This document shows, one piece after another, positions 35,791-44,774 of a DNA stretch of 64,000 nt. The notes beneath the pieces are model-generated. The model worked only from the letters and a program-made list of their open reading frames with translations. It had not been told where the DNA came from and ran no database searches. The stretch's first letter is position 1. Each line of letters begins with the position of its first letter. A program made the position numbers and the translations under genes. The DNA comes from Streptomyces mirabilis (GTDB lineage: Bacteria > Actinomycetota > Actinomycetes > Streptomycetales > Streptomycetaceae). Where the stretch lies: positions 1,302,001 through 1,366,000 of the forward strand of contig NZ_CP074102.1 in assembly GCF_018310535.1 (NCBI RefSeq). The letters run 5' to 3'.

Positions 35791-37470
35791 GTGAACGCCG
35801 AGCACAGCGAAGACACCCATCCCGACACCTACGTCATCGGAGTCGACTACGGGACGCTGTCCGGGCGGGCCGTGGTGGTCCGTGTCGCCGACGGCGCCGA
35901 ACTGGCCGTCGCCGAGCACCCGTACACCCACGCCGTCCTCGACCGGAAGCTCCCCGACGGGACCCCGCTGCCGCCCGACTGGGCACTGCAGGTGCCCGCG
36001 GACTACATCGACGTCCTGCGGATCGCCGTACCCGAGGCCCTGGCCCGATCCGGTGTGCGGCCGGAGCAGGTCATCGGTATCGGCACGGACTTCACCGCGT
36101 GCACGGTCCTGCCGGTCCTCGCCGACGGCACGCCCCTGTGCGAACTGCCCGACCTCGCCGGCCGACCGCACGCCTACGCCAAACTGTGGCGCCACCACGC
36201 CGCGCAGGCCCAGGCCGACCGCATCACCGCACTGGCCGACGAACGCAAGGAGCCCTGGCTGCGGCGGTACGGCGGGAAGATCTCCTCGGAGTGGGAGTTC
36301 GCCAAGGCCCTGCAGTTGCTGGAGGAGGACCCCGAACTCTACGAGCTGACCGACCGCTGGATCGAGGCCGCCGACTGGATCGTGTGGCGCCTGTCCGGCA
36401 CCTACGTCCGCAACGCCTGCACCGCCGGATACAAGGGCCAGCTCCAGGACGGCAGTTACCCCTCCCCCGACCACCTTGCCGCGCTCAACCCCGGCTTCGC
36501 CGACTTCGTGACCGACAAGCTGGACCAGCCGATCGGCCAACTCGGTGATCTGGCAGGCGGGTTGACGGCGGAGGCCGCCGTGTGGACGGGCCTGCCCGAA
36601 GGCATCGCCGTGTGCGTGGGGAACGTGGACGCCCATGTGACGGCACCCGCGGCCACCGCGGTGGAACCGGGCCGGATGGTCGCCATCATGGGCACCTCCA
36701 CCTGCCATGTGATGAGCTCCGACCAGTGGGCCGAAGTGCCGGGCATGTGCGGGGTCGTCGACGGCGGCATCCTGCCGGGCCTGTGGGGCTACGAGGCCGG
36801 GCAGAGCGGCGTCGGCGACATCTTCGGCTGGTTCGTGCGCACCGCCTTCCCCGTGTCGTACGCCGAGGAGGCCGCCGCACTCGGCCGCGACCCGCACGAA
36901 CACCTCACCGCCCTCGCCGCCGAACAGAAGGTGGGCGAGCACGGGCTGATCGCCCTGGACTGGCAGAGCGGCAACCGGTCCGTGCTCGTCGACCATGACC
37001 TGAGCGGCGTCCTGGTGGGTCTGACGCTGTCCACCCGCCCCGAGGACGTCTACCGGGCGCTGCTGGAGGCCACCGCCTACGGCACCCGCACCATCATCGA
37101 GGCGTTCGAGACGTCCGGCGTCCCGGTCCGAGAGCTGATCATCGCGGGCGGCCTGACGAAGAACCCGCTGCTGATGCAGATCTACGCCGACGTCACCCGA
37201 CTCCCTCTCGGCGTCATCGACTCGGCGCAGGGCGCCGCGCTCGGCGCGGCGATGCACGCGGCGGTCGCGGCCGGGGCGTACCCGGACATCCGGGCCGCCG
37301 CCCACGCCATGGGCAAGGCCCGCCCGGCCGTCTACCGGCCCAATCCCGAGCGGGCCGCCGCCTACGACCGCCTGTACGCCGAATACCGGCTCCTGCACGA
37401 CTACTTCGGCCGTGGCGCGAACGAGGTCATGCACCGCCTGCGCCGCCTCCGCGCCCAGGCGTCCGCCTGA
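35791..37470 (+). CDS. araB: L-ribulokinase
   Basis: The 559-residue FGGY kinase phosphorylates L-ribulose in L-arabinose catabolism. The N-terminal ATP/sugar motif is YVIGVDYGTLSGRAVVV, typical of AraB rather than xylulokinase. The C-terminal FGGY signature is in ELIIAGGLTKNPLLMQIYAD. GTG 35791 (or 35788) has an AGAAGGGCGG ribosome site; the ATG at 35746 is possible but lacks one. It starts the araB-araA-araD operon, 86 bases after the glycosidase hairpin, so a separate promoter is likely. Confidence 0.92.
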   Translation: MNAEHSEDTHPDTYVIGVDYGTLSGRAVVVRVADGAELAVAEHPYTHAVLDRKLPDGTPLPPDWALQVPADYIDVLRIAVPEALARSGVRPEQVIGIGTDFTACTVLPVLADGTPLCELPDLAGRPHAYAKLWRHHAAQAQADRITALADERKEPWLRRYGGKISSEWEFAKALQLLEEDPELYELTDRWIEAADWIVWRLSGTYVRNACTAGYKGQLQDGSYPSPDHLAALNPGFADFVTDKLDQPIGQLGDLAGGLTAEAAVWTGLPEGIAVCVGNVDAHVTAPAATAVEPGRMVAIMGTSTCHVMSSDQWAEVPGMCGVVDGGILPGLWGYEAGQSGVGDIFGWFVRTAFPVSYAEEAAALGRDPHEHLTALAAEQKVGEHGLIALDWQSGNRSVLVDHDLSGVLVGLTLSTRPEDVYRALLEATAYGTRTIIEAFETSGVPVRELIIAGGLTKNPLLMQIYADVTRLPLGVIDSAQGAALGAAMHAAVAAGAYPDIRAAAHAMGKARPAVYRPNPERAAAYDRLYAEYRLLHDYFGRGANEVMHRLRRLRAQASA

Positions 37471-37515
37471 GCGGCACCCCCGCCCGGTGGTCAACTCCCT
37501 TTGAAAGGAACCCTC

Positions 37516-39033
37516 ATGGAGACCAACGCCACGCCCTACCCGAACCAGGAGATCTGGTTTCTCACCGGAAGCCAGGGCCTGTACGGCGACGACATCCTGC
37601 ACCAGGTGGCCAAACAGTCCAGGAGCATCTCCGAGATCCTCGGCGCCCCCGGGAAGATCCCGGTCCAGATCGTGTGGAAGCCGGTCCTCACCGACGCCGA
37701 GTCGATCCGGCGGCTGTGCCAGGAGGCGAGCGCCTCCGACACCTGCGTGGGCGTGATCGTGTGGATGCACACCTTCTCACCGGCCAAGATGTGGATCGCC
37801 GGACTCAGCGCGCTGGACCGGCCCCTGCTGCACCTGCACACCCAGTACAACCTGTCGCTGCCCTGGCCGAGCATCGACATGGACTTCATGAACCTCAACC
37901 AGGCCGCCCACGGCGACCGCGAGTTCGGCCACATCGAGTCGCGCCTCGGCATCGACCGCAAGATCGTCGCCGGTCACGCCACCGACCCGAGGGTCGTCCG
38001 ACGCATCGCGGCCTGGGCACGGGCCGCCGTCGGCCGCCACGCCTCACGCGCCCTGCGCCTTGCCCGCTTCGGCGACAACATGCGCGACGTAGCCGTGACC
38101 GAGGGCGACAAAGTCGAGGCCCAACTGCGCTTCGGCTACTCCGTGAACACCTACGCGGTCAACGACCTGGTGGCCGTCGTGGACGAGGTCGAGGACAAAG
38201 AGGCCGCCGAACTCGCCGCCGAATACGTCGAGTCGTACGACGTGGTCCCCGCGCTGCGCCCCGGTGGCATCCGCCACGACTCGCTGCTGTACGCGGCCCG
38301 CCAGGAGATCGGCCTGCGGACCTTCCTCGCCGAGGGCGGCTTCACCGCCTTCACCACCAACTTCGAGGACCTCGGCGGCCTGCGCCAGCTGCCCGGTCTC
38401 GCCGTCCAGCGCCTGATGGCCGACGGCTACGGCTTCGGCGGCGAGGGCGACTGGAAGACCTCGGCGCTGCTGCGCACGATGAAGGTCATGGGTGCCGGCC
38501 GGCCCGGCGGCACCACCTTCATGGAGGACTACACCTACCACCTCGGCCCGGGCACTCCGCGCATCCTCGGCGCCCACATGCTGGAGGTCTGCCCCTCTGT
38601 GGCCGACGGCCGCCCTCGCTGCGAGATCCACCCCCTCTCCATCGGCGGCCGCGAGGATCCGGTCCGGCTGGTCTTCAACGCGGCCCCCGGCCCCGCCGTG
38701 GTCGTCGGCCTCTCCGACCTCGGCGACCGCTTCCGGCTGACCGCCAACACCGTCGACGTCATCACCCCCAACGAACCCCTGCACCGCCTGCCGGTGGCCA
38801 GGGCCGTGTGGAAGCCGCTCCCCTCGCTCGCGGAGTCCGCCGAGAGCTGGCTGCTCGCCGGCGCCCCGCACCACACCGTGCTCAGCACCGCCGTCGACAC
38901 CGAGACCCTGACCGACTACGCCGCCATGACCGGCGTCGAGCTGCTCACCATCGACGAGACCACCACCACCGGGCAGTTCACCAAGGAAATCCGCTGGAAC
39001 GCCGCCTACCACCGTCTCGCCCAAGCCCTGTGA
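37516..39033 (+). CDS. araA: L-arabinose isomerase
   Basis: The 505-residue enzyme interconverts L-arabinose and L-ribulose using Mn2+. Family hallmarks are [13 protein letters not shown] at the N-terminus, [15 protein letters not shown], the metal-ligand regions [17 protein letters not shown] and [12 protein letters not shown], and HMLEVCPS. The ATG at 37516 has AAAGGAACC upstream; a shorter upstream in-frame ATG at 37501 adds five residues and lacks a ribosome site. It is 45 bases downstream of araB and 31 upstream of araD, so all three form an operon. Confidence 0.95.
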   Translation: METNATPYPNQEIWFLTGSQGLYGDDILHQVAKQSRSISEILGAPGKIPVQIVWKPVLTDAESIRRLCQEASASDTCVGVIVWMHTFSPAKMWIAGLSALDRPLLHLHTQYNLSLPWPSIDMDFMNLNQAAHGDREFGHIESRLGIDRKIVAGHATDPRVVRRIAAWARAAVGRHASRALRLARFGDNMRDVAVTEGDKVEAQLRFGYSVNTYAVNDLVAVVDEVEDKEAAELAAEYVESYDVVPALRPGGIRHDSLLYAARQEIGLRTFLAEGGFTAFTTNFEDLGGLRQLPGLAVQRLMADGYGFGGEGDWKTSALLRTMKVMGAGRPGGTTFMEDYTYHLGPGTPRILGAHMLEVCPSVADGRPRCEIHPLSIGGREDPVRLVFNAAPGPAVVVGLSDLGDRFRLTANTVDVITPNEPLHRLPVARAVWKPLPSLAESAESWLLAGAPHHTVLSTAVDTETLTDYAAMTGVELLTIDETTTTGQFTKEIRWNAAYHRLAQAL

Positions 39034-39064
39034 CCCCCATGATCCGCACGCAAGGAGACCACCG

Positions 39065-39793
39065 ATGACCGCACGAGTACGAGTCCGTGACGGCCTGCGG
39101 CAAGAGGTACTGGACGCCAACCTCTCGATCCCCCAGGTCGGCCTGGCCACGCTGACCTGGGGCAATGTGAGTGGCGTCGACCGCGAGGCGGGGGTCTTCG
39201 TCATCAAGCCCTCAGGCATCCCCTACGAGGACCTCGCCCTCGACCACCTGGTGACGGTCCGGCTGTCCGACGGCGAGGTCGTCGACGGCGACCTGCGCCC
39301 CTCCACCGACACCGAGACCCACCGCTGCCTCTACCTGGCCTTCCCCTCCATCGGCGGCGTCACCCACACCCACTCCACCCACGCGGTGGCCTTCGCCCAG
39401 GCCCGCCGTGACATACCGGTCCTCGGCACCACGCATGCCGACACCTTCAACGGCCCCGTCCCCTGCACCCCCGACCTCACCGCCGACCAGTGCAAGAAGG
39501 ACTACGAGTACAACACCGGCCGCGTCATCGTCGACGTGCTGGCCGGCGACGACCAGAAGGCAGCCGAAGTCCCGGCCGCCCTCGTCGCCAACCACGGCCC
39601 CTTCACCTGGGGCACCACCGCCCGCAAGTCCCTGGAACACGCCGTCATCTGCGAGGCCGTCGCCGACATGGCCATCCACACCCTGGCCCTGTCCCCGACA
39701 GCCCCACCTCCCCCACACCTCCTGGCCCGCCACTACACCCGCAAACACGGGCCCGACGCCTACTACGGCAACCCGGCTCCCGCACCCGCGTGA
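39065..39793 (+). CDS. araD: L-ribulose-5-phosphate 4-epimerase
   Basis: The 242-residue class II aldolase-fold enzyme converts L-ribulose 5-phosphate to D-xylulose 5-phosphate for the pentose phosphate pathway. Visible motifs are LTWGNVSGVDREAGVFVIKP and the zinc-site TDTETHRCLYL with THTHSTHA. The catalytic C-terminal region follows (NHGPFTWG). It has a good CAAGGAG ribosome site. It ends the ara operon. No araR, araFGH or araE is visible in the window. Confidence 0.94.
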   Translation: MTARVRVRDGLRQEVLDANLSIPQVGLATLTWGNVSGVDREAGVFVIKPSGIPYEDLALDHLVTVRLSDGEVVDGDLRPSTDTETHRCLYLAFPSIGGVTHTHSTHAVAFAQARRDIPVLGTTHADTFNGPVPCTPDLTADQCKKDYEYNTGRVIVDVLAGDDQKAAEVPAALVANHGPFTWGTTARKSLEHAVICEAVADMAIHTLALSPTAPPPPHLLARHYTRKHGPDAYYGNPAPAPA

Positions 39794-40327
39794 GCAGTGC
39801 GTGGCCGGTCGGCGCAGCACCGATCTCCAACTGGCGCCATGAGGCGGGCCGTTGCCCCGCGAGCGCGTCAGCCGAACCCGTGGGCGCCGAGCTCGGCGTA
39901 GCGGGCGGAGAGCTCGGCCATGTCGCGTTCCGCTCCCTCCCGCAGCCAACGCCCGTACATCCCGGCCGCCTCGCCCTCCTGAGGCTCTGCGCCGGGTTGC
40001 CCGGCTCGATGCCGCGGGCAGGCCTCCGCGACGGCTTCGGCCAGAGGTCTCGACGATGGTGACGCCATGGCCTCGTACTGCACGGTGAGCCCGGGAAATC
40101 CGAGCAGGAGCCCTCCTGGGGTGTGCCGGATTCCCCCTCACCGATCGGTGATTCTGACGGCTGGGACGCGGGGGGTACGCGAGCGACGCGGGATTGCCGC
40201 CCGATGGGTCCGCCGGTTGCCGCTCCGCGCCGGGTCGTCGACAGGGCGGACGTTGCCTGATGCAGCGCCAAGGCCTGTCGCGAAAGCCCTGGTCGTGCCG
40301 GCAGGAGCGACTGCTAGCGTCCGGATC
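39794..40327. other. Spacer with a possible small antisense remnant
   Basis: No intact gene is evident. A minus-strand frame at 39868-40083 (71 residues) ends YGRWLREGAERDMAELSARY AELGAHGFG and has coding-like GC bias; it may be the C-terminal end of a lost regulator, but I do not recognise it. The last 200 bases probably hold the promoter of the cupin gene. Confidence 0.35.
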
Positions 40328-40696
40328 ATGAACGAGAGCGTGTACGTGGGCAGCGCGGGCAAGGACGCGGCACTGGACCGGGGGTGGCTCCTCGGACACT
40401 TCAAGAACGCCGACGATCCGCGCCACAGCGAGGCTGTTGAGATCAAATGGGGCGTCCATCCGCGTGGTGACGAGCGAAGGCAGTGGGTGAGAGGCGAGGA
40501 GCGAACGGCCCTCCTGCTGCTCATCAGCGGTCGCTTCCGCGTCGAACTCCCCGGCCGCAGTGTTCTCCTGGAACAGCAGGGTGACTACGTCGTGTGGGGC
40601 CGGGGAGTCGACCACTCCTGGTTCGCGGAGGAGGAGTCGGTAGTACTGACGGTTCGGTGGCCATCCGTACCCGGCTATGCGGTGGCACAGCCCTAG
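40328..40696 (+). CDS. Small cupin-like protein
   Basis: The 122-residue protein is a single-domain beta-barrel with the cupin pattern (a first motif around LLLISGRFRVELPG and a second GDYVVWGRGVDHSWF, with one His). A conserved opening contains WLLGHF and VEIKWGVHPRGDERRQWV. Relatives in Streptomyces are often labelled signal peptidase I by mistake; there is no membrane anchor or Ser/Lys dyad here. It starts at the ATG 40328 with TAGCGTCCGGATC upstream and no strong ribosome site. Its function is unknown. Confidence 0.65.
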   Translation: MNESVYVGSAGKDAALDRGWLLGHFKNADDPRHSEAVEIKWGVHPRGDERRQWVRGEERTALLLLISGRFRVELPGRSVLLEQQGDYVVWGRGVDHSWFAEEESVVLTVRWPSVPGYAVAQP

Positions 40697-40761
40697 TGCT
40701 GTGACCGCACAGGTCCGCCGGGTTGGGCGATGAAGGCCATGATGACGAACGGCCGGCCTCC

Positions 40762-41388
40762 TCAGATGTGCGTGTCGGGGGTCCCGCGAACCGCATACGC
40801 CGGCAGGCGGGCCTCCCTCAGACAGGCCGGGGAGAGCGAGAGGCCGAACCGCTGCTCGATCACGCCGAGGGTGCGCCGGTAGGTATCCGTGTAGTGCTCG
40901 CGTTCGTGAGCGATGAGGGTGGTCCCGTCGGGCCGCAGCACGTGCCCGGCAACGAGGTCCGGGAGCAGCAGGTCAGGCTCCCGGCCCCAGCGCCACACTT
41001 CCTCGCCCAGTCCGAAGCCACACAGTTCCACGCCGTCCCGAGCGTAGAACACAGTGGCCGGCGGATGCCCTTGCATCGGCACGTAGTGGACGGCTTCGGC
41101 ACCTTCGCGGGAGATCACCGCCAGCCGGTCCCCGCCGGTCGAGTCCCCGTACTCCAGAGCGAACGACCAGCCTCCATGCTCTCCGACCCGGACCACACCA
41201 TCGCCGTCCTCGCCCGGGCGGTACCACTCGCCGAGGTCCCAGGCCTCGGCGTCGGTGATCGGCTCGGTCGCTGCGTCCCGGTCGCCTCCCATACGTACCG
41301 CCAGTTCCTGCGCGGAAATCCCGCGTGCGAACACCACGCTGGACATCCAGTGCTCCAGATCGACCAGCCACCGAATCCCGTCGTGCAT
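40762..41388 (-). CDS. DUF6461 family protein
   Basis: The 208-residue soluble protein matches DUF6461, a family widespread in Streptomyces. Recognisable pieces are WSFALEYGDSTGGDRLAVIS, VHYVPMQGHPPATVFYARDG and GEEVWRWGREPDLL. DUF6461 proteins often occur near secretion or polymorphic toxin genes and may act in immunity, but none of these functions is demonstrated. The ATG at 41388 has no clear ribosome site. It ends 65 bases from the convergent cupin gene. Confidence 0.75.
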   Translation of the reverse strand: MHDGIRWLVDLEHWMSSVVFARGISAQELAVRMGGDRDAATEPITDAEAWDLGEWYRPGEDGDGVVRVGEHGGWSFALEYGDSTGGDRLAVISREGAEAVHYVPMQGHPPATVFYARDGVELCGFGLGEEVWRWGREPDLLLPDLVAGHVLRPDGTTLIAHEREHYTDTYRRTLGVIEQRFGLSLSPACLREARLPAYAVRGTPDTHI

Positions 41389-41723
41389 GCCTTCGCCCCT
41401 CGCTCAGCGGCCGTTGGTTGTCGGGCGCACCCTATGACGTGCCACCGACACGGCGATCTCGCAGAGCGGCGCCAAGTGATCGCGTCGTCGGCCTGGAAGC
41501 GTGGCACCGACGCCGCCGCGCTCGACCGGCCGGTTCAAGTGCTCGGTCACAGCGGCGGACTTCGAGGTCTTCCTCGCCACGCTCGAAGTCTTCGCCGCCC
41601 GTTGGTTCCCGTTGCCCTGACCATGCTTCACGGGAGCTCGGGGTGCCGTATTCGGAGGCCGAGACCCTCACGCGCCCCGGCGACACCCAAACTCCCGGAC
41701 CACGGAGACACCGGCGATCCACA
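41389..41723. other. Spacer with a short C-terminal remnant
   Basis: Around 41540-41620 the plus strand encodes FKCSVTAADFEVFLATLEVF then AARWFPLP and a stop, which looks like the genuine end of a lost protein. Nothing upstream continues the frame convincingly. The rest shows no gene. Confidence 0.35.
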
Positions 41724-41798
41724 ATGGCGAGCATGGACGTCGAGAATTTCCTCGGTCGGGGCCCCGGGCCCGAGATGTCACCTCGGGAGTCCTCGTGA
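41724..41798 (+). CDS. Possible 24-residue leader peptide coupled to the AraC gene
   Basis: A 24-codon frame from ATG 41724 ends with TGA at 41796-41798, overlapping the GTG start of the AraC-family gene (GTGA). This suits translational coupling. Equally, it could be the frameshifted original N-terminus of that regulator. No ribosome site is conspicuous. Confidence 0.35.
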   Translation: MASMDVENFLGRGPGPEMSPRESS

Positions 41799-42733
41799 TC
41801 GACTCGGTGATGCCGCGCGTGCCGAAGGCGGCGGCACAGCAGACGTACGGCCCGCACCCGAGCTCCGCCGCCCCACGCGACGCCTCGCGCGCCCCACGCG
41901 ACGCCTCGCGCGACAACGAACCGGTCCGTCGTCTCTTCCGGCCGCCGGACTCGACCGACGACGCGTACCTGCACCTGGGCCTGCACGTCCACGGCTCGGT
42001 CTCGGTGACTCGGGGCGGCACCCAGGTGTTCCTGGCCCCCGGCGACCTGGTGTTCCACGATCCGGTCCGACGTGACCACCTGCGTTTCGGCGGCCCTTGT
42101 CGGCTGACGGTCTTCCGGGTGCCGCGCAGTCACCTGGGGATGTCGTCCTCGGACCTGCACCAGGTCATGGGTCGGCGCGTGCGGGGCGACGAGGGTGTCG
42201 GCGCGCTGGTGTCCAACTTCCTCTCGGCGCTCGCCGCCGAGACGGACTTCCGCAGGTCGAGGACGGGGCACCGGTTCGCTCGCAACGCCGTCGACCTCGT
42301 CGCCGTGCTCGTCGTGCAACTCCTCGGGGAGGAAACCCCCGACGCGTCGGACGTCGGTACCGAGACGGTGTCACGGATCCGGGCCTTCATCGAAGACCAT
42401 CTGACGGATCCGGATCTGTCGCCGGAATCGATCGCGCTCGCCCACCGCATCTCCGTCCGCTACCTGCACAAGCTCTTCCAGCAGGAGGGCACCACGGTGG
42501 GTCAGTGGATACGGAGGCGCAGGCTGGACGCGTGCCGGCGCGAGCTGGGCCGGAGCGCGAACCGCAGGCTGAGCGTGGCCGCCGTGGCGCAGCGCTGGGG
42601 GTTCAGCAGCCCCTCGCACTTCAGCCGCACCTTCCGGGACGCCTACGGCATGTCCCCCAGCGCATGGCAGGCGTCGGCCGCGTCGGGGAGCGCCGTTCAC
42701 GGCCGATCGGACGAACCGCCTCCGGCCACCTGA
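41795..42733 (+). CDS. AraC-family regulator 1 (cupin + HTH_18)
   Basis: The 312-residue regulator has an N-terminal AraC-binding-like sensor domain (YLHLGLHVHGSVSVTRGG, then LAPGDLVFHDPVR) and a C-terminal double helix-turn-helix (SVRYLHKLFQQEGTTVGQWI then AQRWGFSSPSHFSRTFRDAY). This layout is the NphR/FeaR-like class that responds to small aromatic or amide substrates. Start GTG 41795 overlaps the stop of a tiny leader frame. Residues 26-39 contain a 7-residue duplication from a 21-bp tandem repeat. It is one of two similar AraC regulators flanking a SARP gene. Confidence 0.88.
   Translation: MIDSVMPRVPKAAAQQTYGPHPSSAAPRDASRAPRDASRDNEPVRRLFRPPDSTDDAYLHLGLHVHGSVSVTRGGTQVFLAPGDLVFHDPVRRDHLRFGGPCRLTVFRVPRSHLGMSSSDLHQVMGRRVRGDEGVGALVSNFLSALAAETDFRRSRTGHRFARNAVDLVAVLVVQLLGEETPDASDVGTETVSRIRAFIEDHLTDPDLSPESIALAHRISVRYLHKLFQQEGTTVGQWIRRRRLDACRRELGRSANRRLSVAAVAQRWGFSSPSHFSRTFRDAYGMSPSAWQASAASGSAVHGRSDEPPPAT
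41870..41911 (+). repeat. Exact 21-bp tandem duplication inside the AraC regulator
   Basis: The 21-bp unit at 41870-41890 is repeated exactly at 41891-41911 and encodes APRDASR twice. Being in frame, it lengthens the N-terminus of the regulator without breaking it. It looks recent. Confidence 0.85.
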
Positions 42734-42799
42734 CCGAGGGCGCACGGAGGGTGGTCCCGTAGCGTCATGGGTGGGGGAGAAGGGGAGTCCGACGAGGTG

Positions 42800-44677
42800 A
42801 TGCGGTTCGAGGTGCTGGGCCCCTTGCGGGTACGACGGGCGGAGCGGGAACTCGATCTGGGATTCCCGCAGCAACGCGCCCTCCTGGCGCTGCTCATGGT
42901 GCGGGCGGGTCGGCCTGTGCAGGTGAGCGAGATCGTGGACGTCCTGTGGGCGGGCCGTCCGCCGGCCAGCGCCCCGAACGTGGTGCGCCGGTACGTCGGC
43001 GCGCTGCGGCGGCTGCTCGAACCGGGGCTGTTGCCCCGGGCGCCCGGCCTTCGTCTGCCGCGCCGCACCGGTGCCTACCTCCTGGACGCGGAGCCGGACG
43101 AGATCGATCTGCTGCGGTTCCGCGAGCTCACCCTGCGGGGCAAGCGGGCAGCCGCCACCGGTCGGCCCGAGGTGGCGGTACGGCAGTTCGTCGGGGCCCT
43201 CGGCGAGTGGCGCGGGCCGGTGGCGATGGGGATCCCCGCGTCGGCTCGCGAGCACGCCCTGTTCCGCGCCGTGGAGCACGAACTCGTGGTCACCACACGG
43301 ATGGCTGCCGACGCGGCCCTGCTGTGCGGCACGGCGGGCCTCGTGCTGCCGAGCCTGCGCCGGGCCGTCGGACTGGAGCCCCTGGACGAGTCCCTGCACG
43401 CCCGGCTCGTGATGGTGCTGGCGGCCTGCGGACTGCAGGCCGAGGCGCTGACGGCGTACGAGGAGGTACGGCGCCGGCTGGCCGCGGAGTTGCGGGTCGC
43501 CCCGGGCGACGAGCTGAGCGAGGCCCGCACCCGGGTCCTCCGTCAGGAGCTGCGCGCGTCCGCGCCCCCGACGCACCGACCGGTCAGGACCGCGCTGTCC
43601 GAACCGGTGGAACTCCTCGCCCGGCCCGCACAGTTGCCGCCCGGCCTGACGGTGTTCGCCGGTCGGAGCGAGGAGCTCGGGGAGCTGACCGCCCTCGCCC
43701 GGGCGGCGGCGTCCTCCGGGGCGCCCGGGACGATCCTGGTCAGCGGAATGGCGGGCGTCGGGAAGACCGCGTCGGTCGTGCACTGGGCCCATGAGGCCGC
43801 GGCCCGGTTCCCGGACGGTCAGCTCTACGTCGAGCTGCGCGGCTGCGACCCGGCCGCCAGGGCCGCGCCGGAACCCGTGGAGGCGCTGCGCGGGTTGGTG
43901 ACGGCGCTCGGAGCACCGCCCCGGCAGCTCCCGGACGACATGGCCGCGCTCACGGACCTCTACCGCGAGCTGCTGACGGACCGCCGGGTCCTCGTCGTGC
44001 TCGACGACGCGGCCGACACCGAGCACGTACGTCCGCTGCTGCCCACCGCCCCGGGCTGTCTGGCCGTGGTCACCAGCCGTGACCGGCTGCCCGGTCTGAT
44101 CGCCTGCGGGGCACGGGCGCTGCGTCTGGACCTGCCGTCCGCCGCCGACGCCCGCGCCGCACTGGCCCTGCGCGTCGGCCACCGGCGGTCGGCCGCCGAG
44201 CCAGCGGCGACCGAGGAGATCATCGACCGCTGCGGCCGGCTGCCGCTGGCCCTGGCCATCGTGGCCGCGCGCGCCGTCAGCCGCCCCGACTTCCCGCTGG
44301 CCGCCCTCGCCGCCGAACTCCGCGCCGCGCACGGGAGCCTCGACGCCTTCGCGGGCGTCGGCGGGGCGGCCGACGCCCGCGCCGCGTTCGCCGCGTCCCA
44401 CCGGTCGCTGCCGCCCGCCGACGTCCGGCTCTTCCGCCTCGTGGCGCTGCACCCCGGCCCCGGCATCGCGGCGGACACCGCCGCCCACCTCGCCGGTCTG
44501 TCGCCCCGTGAGGCCCGGCCGATCCTCGGCCGTCTCGCCGACGCCCATCTCGTGTGCGAAGTCGCTCCGGGCCGCTACACCGTGCACACCCTGCTGCGCG
44601 CGTTCGCCGCCGAGCTCGCGGAAGCCGCCGAGGCCGCCGCGACGGAGTCCCTGTCACTTCCGCGTCACTCTTTTTGA
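42800..44677 (+). CDS. SARP regulator with AfsR-like NB-ARC domain, no TPR
   Basis: The 625-residue protein starts with an OmpR-like DNA-binding domain (MRFEVLGPLRVRR to about 95) and a bacterial transcriptional activation domain (about 100-250, ending with EALTAYEEVRRRLAAELRV). This is the Streptomyces antibiotic regulatory protein plan. An NB-ARC ATPase domain follows with P-loop GMAGVGKT (K322) and VLVVLDDAAD. The C-terminal TPR sensor of AfsR is missing. The start may be 42767, 42797 or 42800; the last matches the usual family beginning. Such regulators activate secondary metabolism operons. Here it sits between two AraC regulators and close to the PKS genes, but a direct link is not shown. 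Confidence 0.85.
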   Translation: MRFEVLGPLRVRRAERELDLGFPQQRALLALLMVRAGRPVQVSEIVDVLWAGRPPASAPNVVRRYVGALRRLLEPGLLPRAPGLRLPRRTGAYLLDAEPDEIDLLRFRELTLRGKRAAATGRPEVAVRQFVGALGEWRGPVAMGIPASAREHALFRAVEHELVVTTRMAADAALLCGTAGLVLPSLRRAVGLEPLDESLHARLVMVLAACGLQAEALTAYEEVRRRLAAELRVAPGDELSEARTRVLRQELRASAPPTHRPVRTALSEPVELLARPAQLPPGLTVFAGRSEELGELTALARAAASSGAPGTILVSGMAGVGKTASVVHWAHEAAARFPDGQLYVELRGCDPAARAAPEPVEALRGLVTALGAPPRQLPDDMAALTDLYRELLTDRRVLVVLDDAADTEHVRPLLPTAPGCLAVVTSRDRLPGLIACGARALRLDLPSAADARAALALRVGHRRSAAEPAATEEIIDRCGRLPLALAIVAARAVSRPDFPLAALAAELRAAHGSLDAFAGVGGAADARAAFAASHRSLPPADVRLFRLVALHPGPGIAADTAAHLAGLSPREARPILGRLADAHLVCEVAPGRYTVHTLLRAFAAELAEAAEAAATESLSLPRHSF

Positions 44678-44774
44678 ACTCCGCCCGACCTACTCTCCGA
44701 GCGGAGTGGACGACCGTCCCACGAGGCGTCGTCACTCCTCTCGACAGTTCGGCAGGGCTCGGAGGCAACGGCGG

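Noticed and set aside
40328..40696. Annotation of the small gene as signal peptidase I
   Set aside because: No membrane helix or Ser-Lys dyad; the pattern is that of a cupin barrel.
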